From positions 1 to 63,077 of the forward strand of contig CAYRBJ010000009.1 in assembly GCA_964422615.1 (NCBI GenBank): a stretch of DNA of 63,077 nt. The letters run 5' to 3'. Made by a program: the position numbers and the translations under genes. Shown in pieces: positions 1 through 8,448 of this stretch. The stretch comes from DATLWN01 sp964422615. GTDB taxonomy: Bacteria; Pseudomonadota; Zetaproteobacteria; Mariprofundales; Mariprofundaceae. Each line of letters begins with the position of its first letter. Position 1 is the first letter of the stretch. The notes under the pieces were generated by a model. The model saw only the letters and a list, made by a program, of their open reading frames with translations. It did not search any database and was not told the DNA's origin.

Positions 1-754
1 TGACCTCGCCCATGCCGCGGCTGCCGACGAGATACTTCTGCACCGCATCGGCGGCCAGGGCTGCGCCCTCGGCACGCGCCACCTTCGCCGTTTCAAGCAT
101 CGCCGCCTCCACCCAATGCGCCGTGTCGGGATCGGCTGCGATATCCCGCGCATAGCGCCGGGTCAGGGCGGTGATGGCATTGAAGCCGCAGTTCCACAGC
201 ATCTTGGTCCACAGCATGGTGCGCGCATCGGGCTCGCTCGCGGCATCGACATCGGCCCGCTCGAAAGCCTTAACCAGCGCCGACAAGGGCGCTGCGGCGT
301 CCGCCGTCCAGGGGGCAAAGCGGATATGGCCGGCGGCGGAATGGATGATGTGCCCGGGATGCTCGATGCGCACACCGATGAAGGCGGAGCCGGCGGCGAT
401 CGGATGCCCGGGCAGTGCCTTTTGGACGATCTCGGGCGCACGCACGCCGTTCTCGAGCGTCACGATCAGCGCCCCTTTCGCCAGATGCGGGGCGATCTGG
501 GCGAGGATCTCGGGCAATGTCGTGTTCTTGGCGCCGATGAGCACGATGTCGCATTCCGCCAGGATGGCCGCGTCGTCGCTGGCGGGCATGTGCACCGTCG
601 TCACCTTGCCCATGGATTCATGCTTCAGCCCGTCGGCCTGCAAGGCCCTGAGATGCGCACCCCTGGCCAGCAGCGCCACGGGCGTGCCCGCCTGGCTGAG
701 CTTGCTCGCATAATGGCAACCGACCGCTCCGGCACCGGCCACACCGATTTTCAT
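1..754 (-). CDS. panE: 2-dehydropantoate 2-reductase (ketopantoate reductase), 3' end outside window
   Basis: Reduces ketopantoate to pantoate with NADPH in the pantothenate/CoA pathway, in the cytosol. Reading the minus strand from the ATG at 754 gives an open frame of 251 codons to the window edge, so the C-terminus is missing. The N-terminus begins MKIGVAGAGAVGCHY, a GxGxxG Rossmann motif. An LENGV segment and a WTKMLWNCGFNA segment (the catalytic-Lys region of the ApbA/PanE family) follow in the expected order. A GGGGAG ribosome site lies 7 nt upstream. It is divergent from the malic enzyme gene. ApbA/PanE paralogues with other 2-oxoacid substrates exist, so the exact substrate is inferred. 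Confidence 0.85.
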   Translation of the reverse strand, partial: MKIGVAGAGAVGCHYASKLSQAGTPVALLARGAHLRALQADGLKHESMGKVTTVHMPASDDAAILAECDIVLIGAKNTTLPEILAQIAPHLAKGALIVTLENGVRAPEIVQKALPGHPIAAGSAFIGVRIEHPGHIIHSAAGHIRFAPWTADAAAPLSALVKAFERADVDAASEPDARTMLWTKMLWNCGFNAITALTRRYARDIAADPDTAHWVEAAMLETAKVARAEGAALAADAVQKYLVGSRGMGEV

Positions 755-840
755 CAAGCACTCCCCATGCTGCTATCGGAAATCTTGGTTTTGTGTAGCA
801 TGCGCCGACTGCGGCGTATGTAAAGATCGAAGGAGCGTCC

Positions 841-3108
841 ATGTCCAAGGATTCGCAGCAGCGCGAAGAGGCCCTCGCCTATCATCGTTTCCCGCGTCCG
901 GGGAAAATCAGCGTGCAGCCGACCAAGCCTTGTGTAACCCAGCGCGACCTGTCTCTGGCCTACTCGCCGGGCGTGGCCGAACCGTGTGTGGCCATCGCCG
1001 CCAACCCTGAACTGGTCGACGAATACACCGCACGCGCCAATCTGGTGGCGGTGATCTCCAATGGCACGGCGGTGCTGGGCCTGGGCAACATCGGACCACT
1101 GGCCAGCAAACCGGTGATGGAAGGCAAGGGTGTGCTGTTCAAGCGCTTTGCCGACATCGACGTATTCGATCTGGAGATCGCCGAAACCGATCCAATGGCC
1201 TTTGTCGAGACAGTAGCCCGGCTGGAACCCACCTTCGGCGGCATCAATCTGGAGGATATCAAGGCCCCCGAGTGCTTTATCATCGAGGAGGAGCTGAAGA
1301 AGCGGGTCAGCATTCCGGTGCTGCACGATGATCAGCATGGCACCGCCGTCATCACGGCCGCCGGCCTGCTCAACGCCCTGATCCTGCAGGAAAAAAAGAT
1401 CGAGGATGTCATCATCGTCTGCCTAGGAGCGGGTGCGGCCGGTTTCGCCTGCATGAAGCTGATCGAGGAGCTGGGGGCTAGACGCGAAAACATCCTGTTT
1501 CTTGACCGCTCCGGCGTCATCCACAAGGGGCAAAAGGATCTACCCCCGCACAAGGCCTACTTCGCCACCGAGCGTCCGGAGCGCACGCTGGAGGAGGCGA
1601 TGCGTGGCGCCGACGTGTTCGTCGGTCTGTCGCAGGGCAACATCGTATCCCCGGAGATGCTGCGCTCGATGGCAGAAAAGCCGATCGTGTTTGCGATGGC
1701 CAACCCCACGCCGGAAATTCCCTATGACGTGGCCATGGCCACGCGCAAGGATTTGATCATGGCCACCGGTCGCTCCGATCATCCGAACCAGGTCAACAAC
1801 GTGCTCGGATTCCCGTTCCTGTTCCGCGGGGCGCTGGACGCCGGCGCAACCGTCTTCAACGAGGAAATGAAGCTGGCAGCCGTGCGGGCGCTCGCCGAAC
1901 TGGCCCGCCAGGACGTGCCGGATTCGGTCAGCAAGGCCTATGGCGGCAAGCGCATGCGCTTCGGCCCGGAATATATCCTGCCCAAGCCCTTCGACCCGCG
2001 CCTGATCGAAACGGTGCCGGCCGCCGTGGCCAAGGCCGCCACCGAGTCCGGGGTGGCGCGCAAGCCGATCCATGATATCGACGCCTATGCCCACCAACTG
2101 GCTGGACGCATCGACCGTTCGCGCCTGTTCATGCGCTGGATTCACGACAAGGCCCGTAACCAACCGTTGCGTCTGGCGCTGCCGGAGGGCGACGATGCGA
2201 CCGTCATCCGGGCGGCCGTGGTCATGCACGAGCAGGGCATCGCCAAACCAATGCTGATCGGCCGGCCGGCCCAGATTCAGGCAACCGCCGCTGAGCTTCA
2301 CCTGGAACTGACCGGCATCGAGATCATCGATCCGGATGGCCACAGCGCCCGCTTTGACAGCCTTGCCGACGCCTATTATTTCGACCGCAACCGCCGCGGC
2401 ATCCTGCGCCATGAAGCAGCACAATTGCTGCGTACCGACCGCAATGTGCTCGGCGCCATGCTGGTCCGCCAGGGCTTTGCCGACGGCATGATGTCCGGGC
2501 GCACCGCCCATTACCCGAACGTGCTGCGCCCGGTATTGCGTGTGCTCGGGCACACCAGCACCGGCGACCATCACCACGTGTTCGGCATGTACGTGATGAT
2601 CATGGACAAGGGGGCCTATTTCCTGGCCGACTGCACCGTCAACGTCGACATGGATCCCGAGCAGTTGGCCGAACTGGCGACGCTGGCGGCCGAGACGGCC
2701 CAGTCGCTCGGCACCGAGCCGCGCGTCGCCATGCTGTCGTTCTCCAATTTCGGCAGTGTGGATCATCCGGAACCGCGCAGAGTGGCCGAGGCCACGCGCC
2801 TGTTGCACGAGCGGAATCCCGGGCTGGTGATCGATGGCGAGATGCAGGCCGATACAGCGGTCAACGACACCATCCTGGCCCACTATCCGTTCAGCAAGCT
2901 GAAGGAAGGAGCCAATGTGCTGATCTTCCCGACCATGCAGGCCGGCAACATCGCCTACAAGCTGCTGCGCGAACTGGGCGGCGGCACGGCCATCGGCCCC
3001 ATCCTGCTGGGCCTGCCGCAGCAGGTGCACGTGCTGCAGACCGGCGCCTCGGTGGACGACATCGTCAACATGGCGGCCATCGCCGCCGCCCGCGCCGCCA
3101 ACACCTAA
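841..3108 (+). CDS. maeB: NADP-dependent malic enzyme, MaeB type with phosphotransacetylase-like domain
   Basis: Oxidatively decarboxylates malate to pyruvate, making NADPH. The 755-residue protein has the two-part MaeB layout. Residues about 1-430 are the malic enzyme: an N-terminal SLAYSPGVAEPC, then VLHDDQHGTAVITAAGLLNA and a CLGAGAAGFA nucleotide-binding loop. Residues about 430-755 are a phosphate-acetyltransferase-like domain (SGRTAHYPNVLRPVLRVLG, FPTMQAGNIAYKLL) that in this family is regulatory, sensing acetyl-CoA. AAGGAGCGTCC precedes the ATG. It stands alone, ends at a strong hairpin shared with the convergent M23 gene, and is full length. Confidence 0.95.
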   Translation: MSKDSQQREEALAYHRFPRPGKISVQPTKPCVTQRDLSLAYSPGVAEPCVAIAANPELVDEYTARANLVAVISNGTAVLGLGNIGPLASKPVMEGKGVLFKRFADIDVFDLEIAETDPMAFVETVARLEPTFGGINLEDIKAPECFIIEEELKKRVSIPVLHDDQHGTAVITAAGLLNALILQEKKIEDVIIVCLGAGAAGFACMKLIEELGARRENILFLDRSGVIHKGQKDLPPHKAYFATERPERTLEEAMRGADVFVGLSQGNIVSPEMLRSMAEKPIVFAMANPTPEIPYDVAMATRKDLIMATGRSDHPNQVNNVLGFPFLFRGALDAGATVFNEEMKLAAVRALAELARQDVPDSVSKAYGGKRMRFGPEYILPKPFDPRLIETVPAAVAKAATESGVARKPIHDIDAYAHQLAGRIDRSRLFMRWIHDKARNQPLRLALPEGDDATVIRAAVVMHEQGIAKPMLIGRPAQIQATAAELHLELTGIEIIDPDGHSARFDSLADAYYFDRNRRGILRHEAAQLLRTDRNVLGAMLVRQGFADGMMSGRTAHYPNVLRPVLRVLGHTSTGDHHHVFGMYVMIMDKGAYFLADCTVNVDMDPEQLAELATLAAETAQSLGTEPRVAMLSFSNFGSVDHPEPRRVAEATRLLHERNPGLVIDGEMQADTAVNDTILAHYPFSKLKEGANVLIFPTMQAGNIAYKLLRELGGGTAIGPILLGLPQQVHVLQTGASVDDIVNMAAIAAARAANT

Positions 3109-3112
3109 CAAT

Positions 3113-3141
3113 AAAAAAGCCCGCGGATACCCGCGGGCTTC
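3113..3141. terminator. bidirectional intrinsic terminator between maeB and the M23 peptidase gene
   Basis: A perfect 10-bp stem (AAGCCCGCGG / CCGCGGGCTT) with loop ATAC sits at 3117-3140. Six As on its left give a U-tract for the minus-strand transcript, so it is strongest for the M23 gene. The plus-strand tail (CGTCTATTTC) is weaker but could still serve maeB. Confidence 0.85.
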
Positions 3142-3171
3142 GTCTATTTCACGATTCCATTCAGCCGGAGA

Positions 3172-4119
3172 TCAGCCGTGGCGCGGCGGCAGGAACCCTG
3201 CCGGGTCCAGGTGCATGCCGTAGCGGTACACCTCGAAATGCAGATGCGGGCCGGTCGAGCGGCCGGTCGAACCGACGCGGCCGATCTCCTGGTTCGCCTT
3301 GACCATGTCGCCGACCTTCACCATCAGGGCCGACATGTGCCCGTAGCGAGTCTTATAGCCATAGCCATGGTCGATGATGATCATGTTGCCGAAATCCGGG
3401 GTCTTGCCGGAAAAAACGACAATGCCGCGGGCCGCGGCCAGCACCGGTGCGCCAAAGCGATTGGCGATATCCACGCCGCGGTGCATTTCCGGCTCTCCGG
3501 TGAATGGATCGGAACGCAGCCCGTAGGGGGAGCTCAACCAACCACCCTCGGTGGGCCAGTCATGGGGGCGCGCCGCCAGTTCATCCTTCTTGCCCTGCAG
3601 CAGGTAATCGATCGCGGCCAACTGCGTATCCAGGCGCGATGTCTGCACATCCATCGACTGGATATTCTTGCCGATATTCAGTGCCGAACGGGCGTTCGCA
3701 TCATTGACAACCAGGCGTGGACCACCGAAGGCCGGCTTCACACTGAAATCAAACTCGTTCTTGCTCAGGGAGGCGACATCCACCAGGCGCTGGCCGAGGG
3801 AATCCAGGCGAGACAGACGCGCCTTGATCTGGCCGATATTCCGTGCGAACACACCGTTCTTCTTGACCTCGGCGGACAGCTTATCGCGCAGGTCCGCAAG
3901 CTGCCTTTCCTGCTGGGCGCGCGCCAATTGGAATGCCTGCTTGGTCTGCTCCAGCGCCTGGCGCTGATGCCACCTTTGCGCCACGGCATAGATGCCGAAG
4001 CTGCCAAAACCGACCATGGCAATCATCGCCACGGTCACCCATGTGATGGCGCGGGAGGTCACCCGCCAGTTGATGGTTTGCCCTTCATCCGGAACGATTA
4101 GAAACGAATACTGTCTCAC
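3172..4119 (-). CDS. M23 family metallopeptidase (LytM-type murein endopeptidase), membrane anchored
   Basis: Predicted zinc endopeptidase or divisome/elongation activator acting on peptidoglycan in the periplasm. 315 residues: a short cytoplasmic start, one membrane helix at about 26-50 (WVTVAMIAMVGFGSFGIYAV), a coiled-coil region at about 55-110, then a C-terminal LytM domain. Zinc ligands are visible as HRGVD (H213, D217) and HLHFE (H292, H294), so it looks catalytically competent. The start is GTG with GAGGG 5 nt upstream. Transcribed divergently from the JAMM-like gene. Confidence 0.9.
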   Translation of the reverse strand: MRQYSFLIVPDEGQTINWRVTSRAITWVTVAMIAMVGFGSFGIYAVAQRWHQRQALEQTKQAFQLARAQQERQLADLRDKLSAEVKKNGVFARNIGQIKARLSRLDSLGQRLVDVASLSKNEFDFSVKPAFGGPRLVVNDANARSALNIGKNIQSMDVQTSRLDTQLAAIDYLLQGKKDELAARPHDWPTEGGWLSSPYGLRSDPFTGEPEMHRGVDIANRFGAPVLAAARGIVVFSGKTPDFGNMIIIDHGYGYKTRYGHMSALMVKVGDMVKANQEIGRVGSTGRSTGPHLHFEVYRYGMHLDPAGFLPPRHG

Positions 4120-4150
4120 GAATACCCTCGGCCCAATAATTTCAGCGTCG

Positions 4151-4179
4151 TTACTAGATATAATTCATCGGCATGTCAA
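4151..4179 (-). promoter_or_regulatory. possible sigma-70 promoter for the M23 peptidase gene
   Basis: On the minus strand a perfect TTGACA (4179-4174) is followed after 17 nt by TAGTAA (4156-4151), about 30 nt upstream of the GTG start. The -35 is excellent and the -10 poor. The segment is AT-rich compared with its surroundings. Confidence 0.4.
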
Positions 4180-4214
4180 TATAAAACTGTAATTTTGGTC
4201 ACAAAATCCGCTAT

Positions 4215-4242
4215 TTGACCATCGCTTGTTCACGTTTATGCT
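4215..4242 (+). promoter_or_regulatory. likely sigma-70 promoter for 4249 gene and hemA operon
   Basis: TTGACC (4215-4220), a 16-nt spacer, then TATGCT (4237-4242). Transcription would begin near 4249, that is at the first possible ATG of the next gene. Either that mRNA is leaderless or translation starts a little further in. Confidence 0.5.
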
Positions 4243-4248
4243 TCACAG

Positions 4249-4734
4249 ATGCCACAGATGGACAAAATCATCGTTTCCCGCCATGCCACCCAGGAAATGA
4301 TGCACTGTGCCCTGACCATGGCGCCCCGGCCCTGCATGGGGCTGCTGGCCGGGCATGGTTGCTGTATCGACGCAGCCACACCGTTGGTCCCGCATCCCCA
4401 GCCAGGGGATCCATCATGGCGGCCGCAGGCCGCAGATTTCCAGGACGCGGTCGAAAGACTGCAGCAGCAGGGCATGAGCATCATCGGCTGGTTCCACTCG
4501 CAAGTCGACAGCCATGAACCGGACGAAGCCATGATGCAGTGGCTGGAGCAACTTTCCAAGCCTATCCCCGTTCCCGGACCGGAAGACATGCCGATTCACC
4601 TGCTGATCGCCCTGGACACGAAAGGCCGCCTGGATCTGCACGCCTATGTCCGCAACCATGCCGACCGGCTGGAATCCGTGCCCCTGACGCTGCTTGACGA
4701 TAGCCCCCTGTACCTGAGTTCGGTCAAGCGTTAG
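4249..4734 (+). CDS. JAB/Mov34 (JAMM)-like protein with eroded metal site
   Basis: 161 residues resembling the prokaryotic JAB/Mov34 fold: a CMGLLAGHG strand-turn and a GWFHSQVDSHEPDEAM segment sit where JAMM proteases have their ExnHSHx7SxxD site. Here the second His of HSH is Gln and no clear upstream Glu is seen, so peptidase activity is doubtful. It lies 9 nt upstream of hemA and is probably cotranscribed. The start is uncertain: ATG 4249 coincides with the predicted transcription start and has no ribosome site, and ATG 4258 is an alternative. Function unknown; the family assignment is tentative. Confidence 0.6.
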   Translation: MPQMDKIIVSRHATQEMMHCALTMAPRPCMGLLAGHGCCIDAATPLVPHPQPGDPSWRPQAADFQDAVERLQQQGMSIIGWFHSQVDSHEPDEAMMQWLEQLSKPIPVPGPEDMPIHLLIALDTKGRLDLHAYVRNHADRLESVPLTLLDDSPLYLSSVKR

Positions 4735-4743
4735 CCTGCCGTC

Positions 4744-6060
4744 ATGCGAATCTGTCACGTCGGCCTGAATCACAAGACTGCGCCGGTCGAGCTGCGTGAA
4801 CGGCTCTCTGTCAATGATGACCAGATCGCTACCTGTCTGCAGCAGTTGGTGACCCGCCCGGCCGTGCGCGAGGTCACGCTGCTTTCCACCTGCAACCGCG
4901 TCGAGATCACGATGGTCACCCACGATCCGGACGCCGCCATCGCATCGGCCCACGAATGGTTCGCGCACAAGGCGGGCATGGACATCGAGTCCGTGGCTGA
5001 GCATCTGTATTCCCTGACCAGCAACGAGGCGGTGCTGCATCTGTTCTCCGTAGCTTCCGGCCTGGACTCGCTGGTGCTCGGCGAACCGCAGATCCTGGGA
5101 CAGACGAAGGCGGCCTATGAGCATGCCTTGGAAAACGGCACCGCCGGCCACATTCTGCATCGGCTTTACCAGTTTGCATTCTCGGCTGCCAAGCGTGCCC
5201 GCAGCGAAACGGATATCGGCAGGCAGTCCGTCAACATCTCATCCTGCGCCGTGGAGCTGGCCAAACGCATCTTCGGTGACCTGACCGGTAAGACCGTGAT
5301 GCTGATCGGGGCCGGCGAGATGGCCGAACTGGCCGCTCGCCACTTGCGTGCCAACGGCTGTGCCGACATCCTCGTCGCCAACCGAACCCTGCAGCGCGCC
5401 ACCCAGCTCGCGCGCGAGTTCGGCGGCCATGCCCTGACCCTGGAACAGCTGCCGGAATACCTGGATGCCGCAGACATCGTGATCTCCGGTACCGGGGCCA
5501 ATACCTATGTGCTGCTGCCGGAGCCGGTACATATCGCCCGCAAGAAGCGCAGCGGCAAACCGATGTTCATGGTCGACATCGCCGTGCCGCGCGATATCGA
5601 TCCCCGCGTCGGGGATATCGATGGCATCTACCTGTACGACATCGATGACCTGCAGCAGGTCGTGCAGGGCAACCTCGAACAGCGCCAGCAAGCGGCAAAG
5701 ACGGCGTATACCCTACTGGAAGAGGAGGCGAAGACATTCCTCGCCTGGCTGAAGTCCCTGGAATCCGTACCGCTGATCCGCAGCGTGCAGCAGGCCTACG
5801 ACATGCGGCGGGAAGAGGAACTGACCAAGGCCGTGCAGCGTTACCTGAAGGATCTTACCCCGGACCAGCGGGATGCGGTCGACCGCCTCAGCAAGGCTTT
5901 GATGAAGCGATTCCTGCACCCGACGCTCTGCGCCCTGAAAAGCCTGCCGGACGACATGGAGGGCGATCTGCTGATGGGAGCCGCCCGGCGCCTTTTCGAT
6001 CTCGACGGCATCGAAGCCACCCTGCCTCACAAGGAGTCCGATGAACTCTCGTCTGGATGA
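4744..6060 (+). CDS. hemA: glutamyl-tRNA reductase
   Basis: First committed step of C5-pathway haem synthesis: reduces glutamyl-tRNA(Glu) to glutamate-1-semialdehyde with NADPH. 438 residues, normal length. The catalytic Cys is C50 in LLSTCNRVEIT, followed by the tRNA-binding helices (SGLDSLVLGEPQILGQTK), an NADPH-binding loop (VMLIGAGEMAELAARHL) and a C-terminal dimerisation helix region. Its last 20 nt overlap the start of prfA, the widespread hemA-prfA-prmC arrangement, which implies translational coupling. Confidence 0.97.
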   Translation: MRICHVGLNHKTAPVELRERLSVNDDQIATCLQQLVTRPAVREVTLLSTCNRVEITMVTHDPDAAIASAHEWFAHKAGMDIESVAEHLYSLTSNEAVLHLFSVASGLDSLVLGEPQILGQTKAAYEHALENGTAGHILHRLYQFAFSAAKRARSETDIGRQSVNISSCAVELAKRIFGDLTGKTVMLIGAGEMAELAARHLRANGCADILVANRTLQRATQLAREFGGHALTLEQLPEYLDAADIVISGTGANTYVLLPEPVHIARKKRSGKPMFMVDIAVPRDIDPRVGDIDGIYLYDIDDLQQVVQGNLEQRQQAAKTAYTLLEEEAKTFLAWLKSLESVPLIRSVQQAYDMRREEELTKAVQRYLKDLTPDQRDAVDRLSKALMKRFLHPTLCALKSLPDDMEGDLLMGAARRLFDLDGIEATLPHKESDELSSG

Positions 6061-7111
6061 CATCCTCGGCCGCTGGCAGGAACTCACTGTCATGCTGGCC
6101 GACCCGGAGATCACCTCGGATACCCCACGCTACATGGAGCTGACCCGCGAATTCGCGGAGATCGAGCCACTGGCGGAAAAAATCCAGCAGCGTCGAAAGG
6201 TCGAACATGATATCCGCGACACCACGGAGTTGCTGTCGTCCCCGGACATCGATGCGGAACTGCGCGACATGGCCAGAGCAGACATGGGCGATCTGCGCCA
6301 ACGCCTCGAGAAGCTGGATGCCGAAATCCAGGGACTGCTGACGCCCAAGGATGCCAATGACGATCGCAGCGTCATCCTGGAAATCCGTGCCGGCACCGGC
6401 GGTGAAGAGGCTGCCCTGTTCGCCGCCGACCTGTTTCGTATGTATAGCCGTTACGCCGAACGCAAGGGCTTCAAGGTATCGGTGCTGTCGACCCACGAAA
6501 CCGGCATCGGCGGCTACAGGGAGATCATCGCCCTGATCACCGGTCGCGGAGCCTTCGCCCTGTTCAAGTTCGAATCCGGCGTGCACCGGGTGCAACGCAT
6601 CCCGGCCACCGAAACCCAGGGCCGCATCCACACTTCCGCCTGCACCGTGGCCGTACTGCCCGAGGCCGAGGAGGTGGAGGTCGCCCTCAAGCCCGAGGAT
6701 TTGCGCATCGACGTCTATCGCTCTTCGGGTGCCGGCGGCCAACATGTGAACACCACGGATTCGGCCGTGCGCATCACCCACCTTCCGTCCGGCATCGTGG
6801 TGACCTGCCAGGACGAAAAAAGCCAGCACAAGAACAAGGCCAAGGCCATGAAAGTACTGCAGGCCAGGCTTTACGATGCGATGCAGGGCGCGGCCGACGC
6901 CGAACGCGCCGAGGCACGCAAGGGCATGGTGGGCTCCGGAGACCGTTCGGAGCGCATCCGCACCTACAACTTTCCGCAAAGCCGGATCACCGACCACCGC
7001 ATCAACCTGACCCTGTACAAACTGGAATCCATTCTGAACGGCGAAATGGACGAGTTGATCGAGCCGCTGATCGCCGCACGCCAGGCCGAACTGCTCGCCA
7101 GCGGCGCATGA
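6041..7111 (+). CDS. prfA: peptide chain release factor 1
   Basis: Recognises UAA and UAG in the ribosomal A site and triggers peptide release. 356 residues. The stop-codon-reading PAT tripeptide is visible in HRVQRIPATETQGRIHTSA, and the catalytic GGQ lies near residue 230 in GAGGQHVNTTDSAVR. Downstream residues are the typical basic C-terminal region. The ATG lies inside the end of hemA with GGAG just upstream. The next gene, prmC, encodes the methylase that modifies this GGQ glutamine. Confidence 0.97.
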   Translation: MNSRLDDILGRWQELTVMLADPEITSDTPRYMELTREFAEIEPLAEKIQQRRKVEHDIRDTTELLSSPDIDAELRDMARADMGDLRQRLEKLDAEIQGLLTPKDANDDRSVILEIRAGTGGEEAALFAADLFRMYSRYAERKGFKVSVLSTHETGIGGYREIIALITGRGAFALFKFESGVHRVQRIPATETQGRIHTSACTVAVLPEAEEVEVALKPEDLRIDVYRSSGAGGQHVNTTDSAVRITHLPSGIVVTCQDEKSQHKNKAKAMKVLQARLYDAMQGAADAERAEARKGMVGSGDRSERIRTYNFPQSRITDHRINLTLYKLESILNGEMDELIEPLIAARQAELLASGA

Positions 7112-7950
7112 TCACCGCCGGCCAATGGCTGCGCCATGCCAGGACGGCGCTGGCTGCCGCTGGCGTGGAATCGCCCCGCCTAGATGCCGAACTGCTGCTG
7201 ATGCATGCCTGGGACGTCGACCGCACCAGTCTGATCACCCGCAACATGGATGCCCTGCCCGACGAGGTCGAAGTGGCGGCCGAGAGGCTGCTGGCTAGGC
7301 GCTGCCAGCGGGAACCGCTGGCCTATCTGGTCGGGAACAAGGAATTCTGGTCGCGCGAATTCGAGGTCGGCCCAGGGGTACTGATCCCCCGTCCGGAGAC
7401 CGAGCACCTGGTCGAGTCGGTGCTGACACGCTTTTCCGATCATGGCCGCCCATGGCGGTTCGCCGACATCGGCACCGGTTCCGGCTGCCTGGCGGTGACG
7501 CTCGCCTGCGAACACCCGGAGGCCAGCGTCACCGCCACCGACATCTCGGATTCGGCGCTGGCGGTGGCCCGCCGCAATGCCGCACGCCATGGCGTAGCGG
7601 AACGCATGCACTGGTATCGCGGGCACCTTTATGAGGCCCTGCCGCCCGGCACCGCCCCATTCGACGCCATCGTCTCCAATCCACCCTATGTCTCCCTCGA
7701 TGAGTTCCGGAATCTTGATCCCGAACTTGGCTTCGAACCGGCCGAAGCCCTGACGGATGGCACCGACGGCCTGAGCCTGCTGACCGCGCTGCTTGCCGGC
7801 GCTGCCGACTGGCTCACGGCCGGCGGACTCCTTATCATCGAGACGGGTCCGTGCGGGCTGCCGGCACCGACAACGGCCATGGCCCTCGAGGGGGAGATCC
7901 GTGACCTTGCCGGACGACTACGTGGAGGCATCTACCGCCGAGCGCCTTGA
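7108..7950 (+). CDS. prmC: release factor glutamine methyltransferase
   Basis: SAM-dependent N5-methylation of the GGQ glutamine of RF1/RF2. 280 residues: an N-terminal helical substrate-binding domain, then a class I methyltransferase with FADIGTGSGCLAVTLA (motif I) and the signature NPPY at 191-194. It overlaps prfA by 4 nt (ATGA). The C-terminal end (after LIIETG) is less like the family than the rest but still ends in a recognisable RDLAGR-like segment. Confidence 0.95.
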   Translation: MITAGQWLRHARTALAAAGVESPRLDAELLLMHAWDVDRTSLITRNMDALPDEVEVAAERLLARRCQREPLAYLVGNKEFWSREFEVGPGVLIPRPETEHLVESVLTRFSDHGRPWRFADIGTGSGCLAVTLACEHPEASVTATDISDSALAVARRNAARHGVAERMHWYRGHLYEALPPGTAPFDAIVSNPPYVSLDEFRNLDPELGFEPAEALTDGTDGLSLLTALLAGAADWLTAGGLLIIETGPCGLPAPTTAMALEGEIRDLAGRLRGGIYRRAP

Positions 7951-8031
7951 TCCGGCTTGCCCATGTGGCAGAGTTGCCGGGCGCAAGAGAATCACGTGGA
8001 AGCCGGAATCGCGGCTCAGAGGAGCATGGAC

Positions 8032-8448
8032 ATGGCGTTGGCCTGGAGCGAGGAATATTCCACCGGCGAGCCGGAGATCGACAAGCAGCACAAGCAACTG
8101 TTTCAATATCTCGCCGATCTCGAAGAACATATGAAAAGCGGTGCCGACGACGCCTATGTCAAACGCTTCCTCGACATGCTGGGACTCTATACCCGCTCGC
8201 ATTTCTGCTACGAGGAGATCTGCATGCGGCAGAAGAAATGTCCCGTCGCCGGAAAGAACAAGCAACAGCATGAGAAGCTGCTCGAGGCCTACAAGCATTA
8301 CCGGCTGCGCTTTGAAACCGAGGGGGTCAGCAACGATCTGCTTCAGAAGCTGCACGAATTCCTGCGCAGCTGGCTGATCAATCACATCCTGAAGATCGAC
8401 ACCGAACTGCGCGAATGCACCACTACCGTAAGATCCGGGGTGCTTTAG
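8032..8448 (+). CDS. bacteriohemerythrin-like protein lacking one His ligand
   Basis: Predicted four-helix O2- or metal-binding protein, 138 residues. The start at 8032 (MALAWSEEYSTG) is chosen because GAGGAG lies 7 nt upstream; longer in-frame starts add non-conserved sequence. Expected ligands are H20, H57, E61, H80, H118 and D123. The position of the first His of the usual HxxxH pair is N76 (GKNKQQHEKLL), so one iron ligand is absent. Cys residues at 59, 64 and 70 cluster near the site. It follows prmC closely and converges on the AmgK-like gene, overlapping it by 4 nt. Confidence 0.85.
   Translation: MALAWSEEYSTGEPEIDKQHKQLFQYLADLEEHMKSGADDAYVKRFLDMLGLYTRSHFCYEEICMRQKKCPVAGKNKQQHEKLLEAYKHYRLRFETEGVSNDLLQKLHEFLRSWLINHILKIDTELRECTTTVRSGVL

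Noticed and set aside
755..840. Possible promoter TTGTGT...TATGTA before maeB
   Set aside because: The 20-nt spacer is too long and the match too weak to list.
1540..3111. A 523-codon open frame antisense to maeB
   Set aside because: No family resemblance, His/Gly/Arg-rich composition; explained by GC-rich codon use of maeB.
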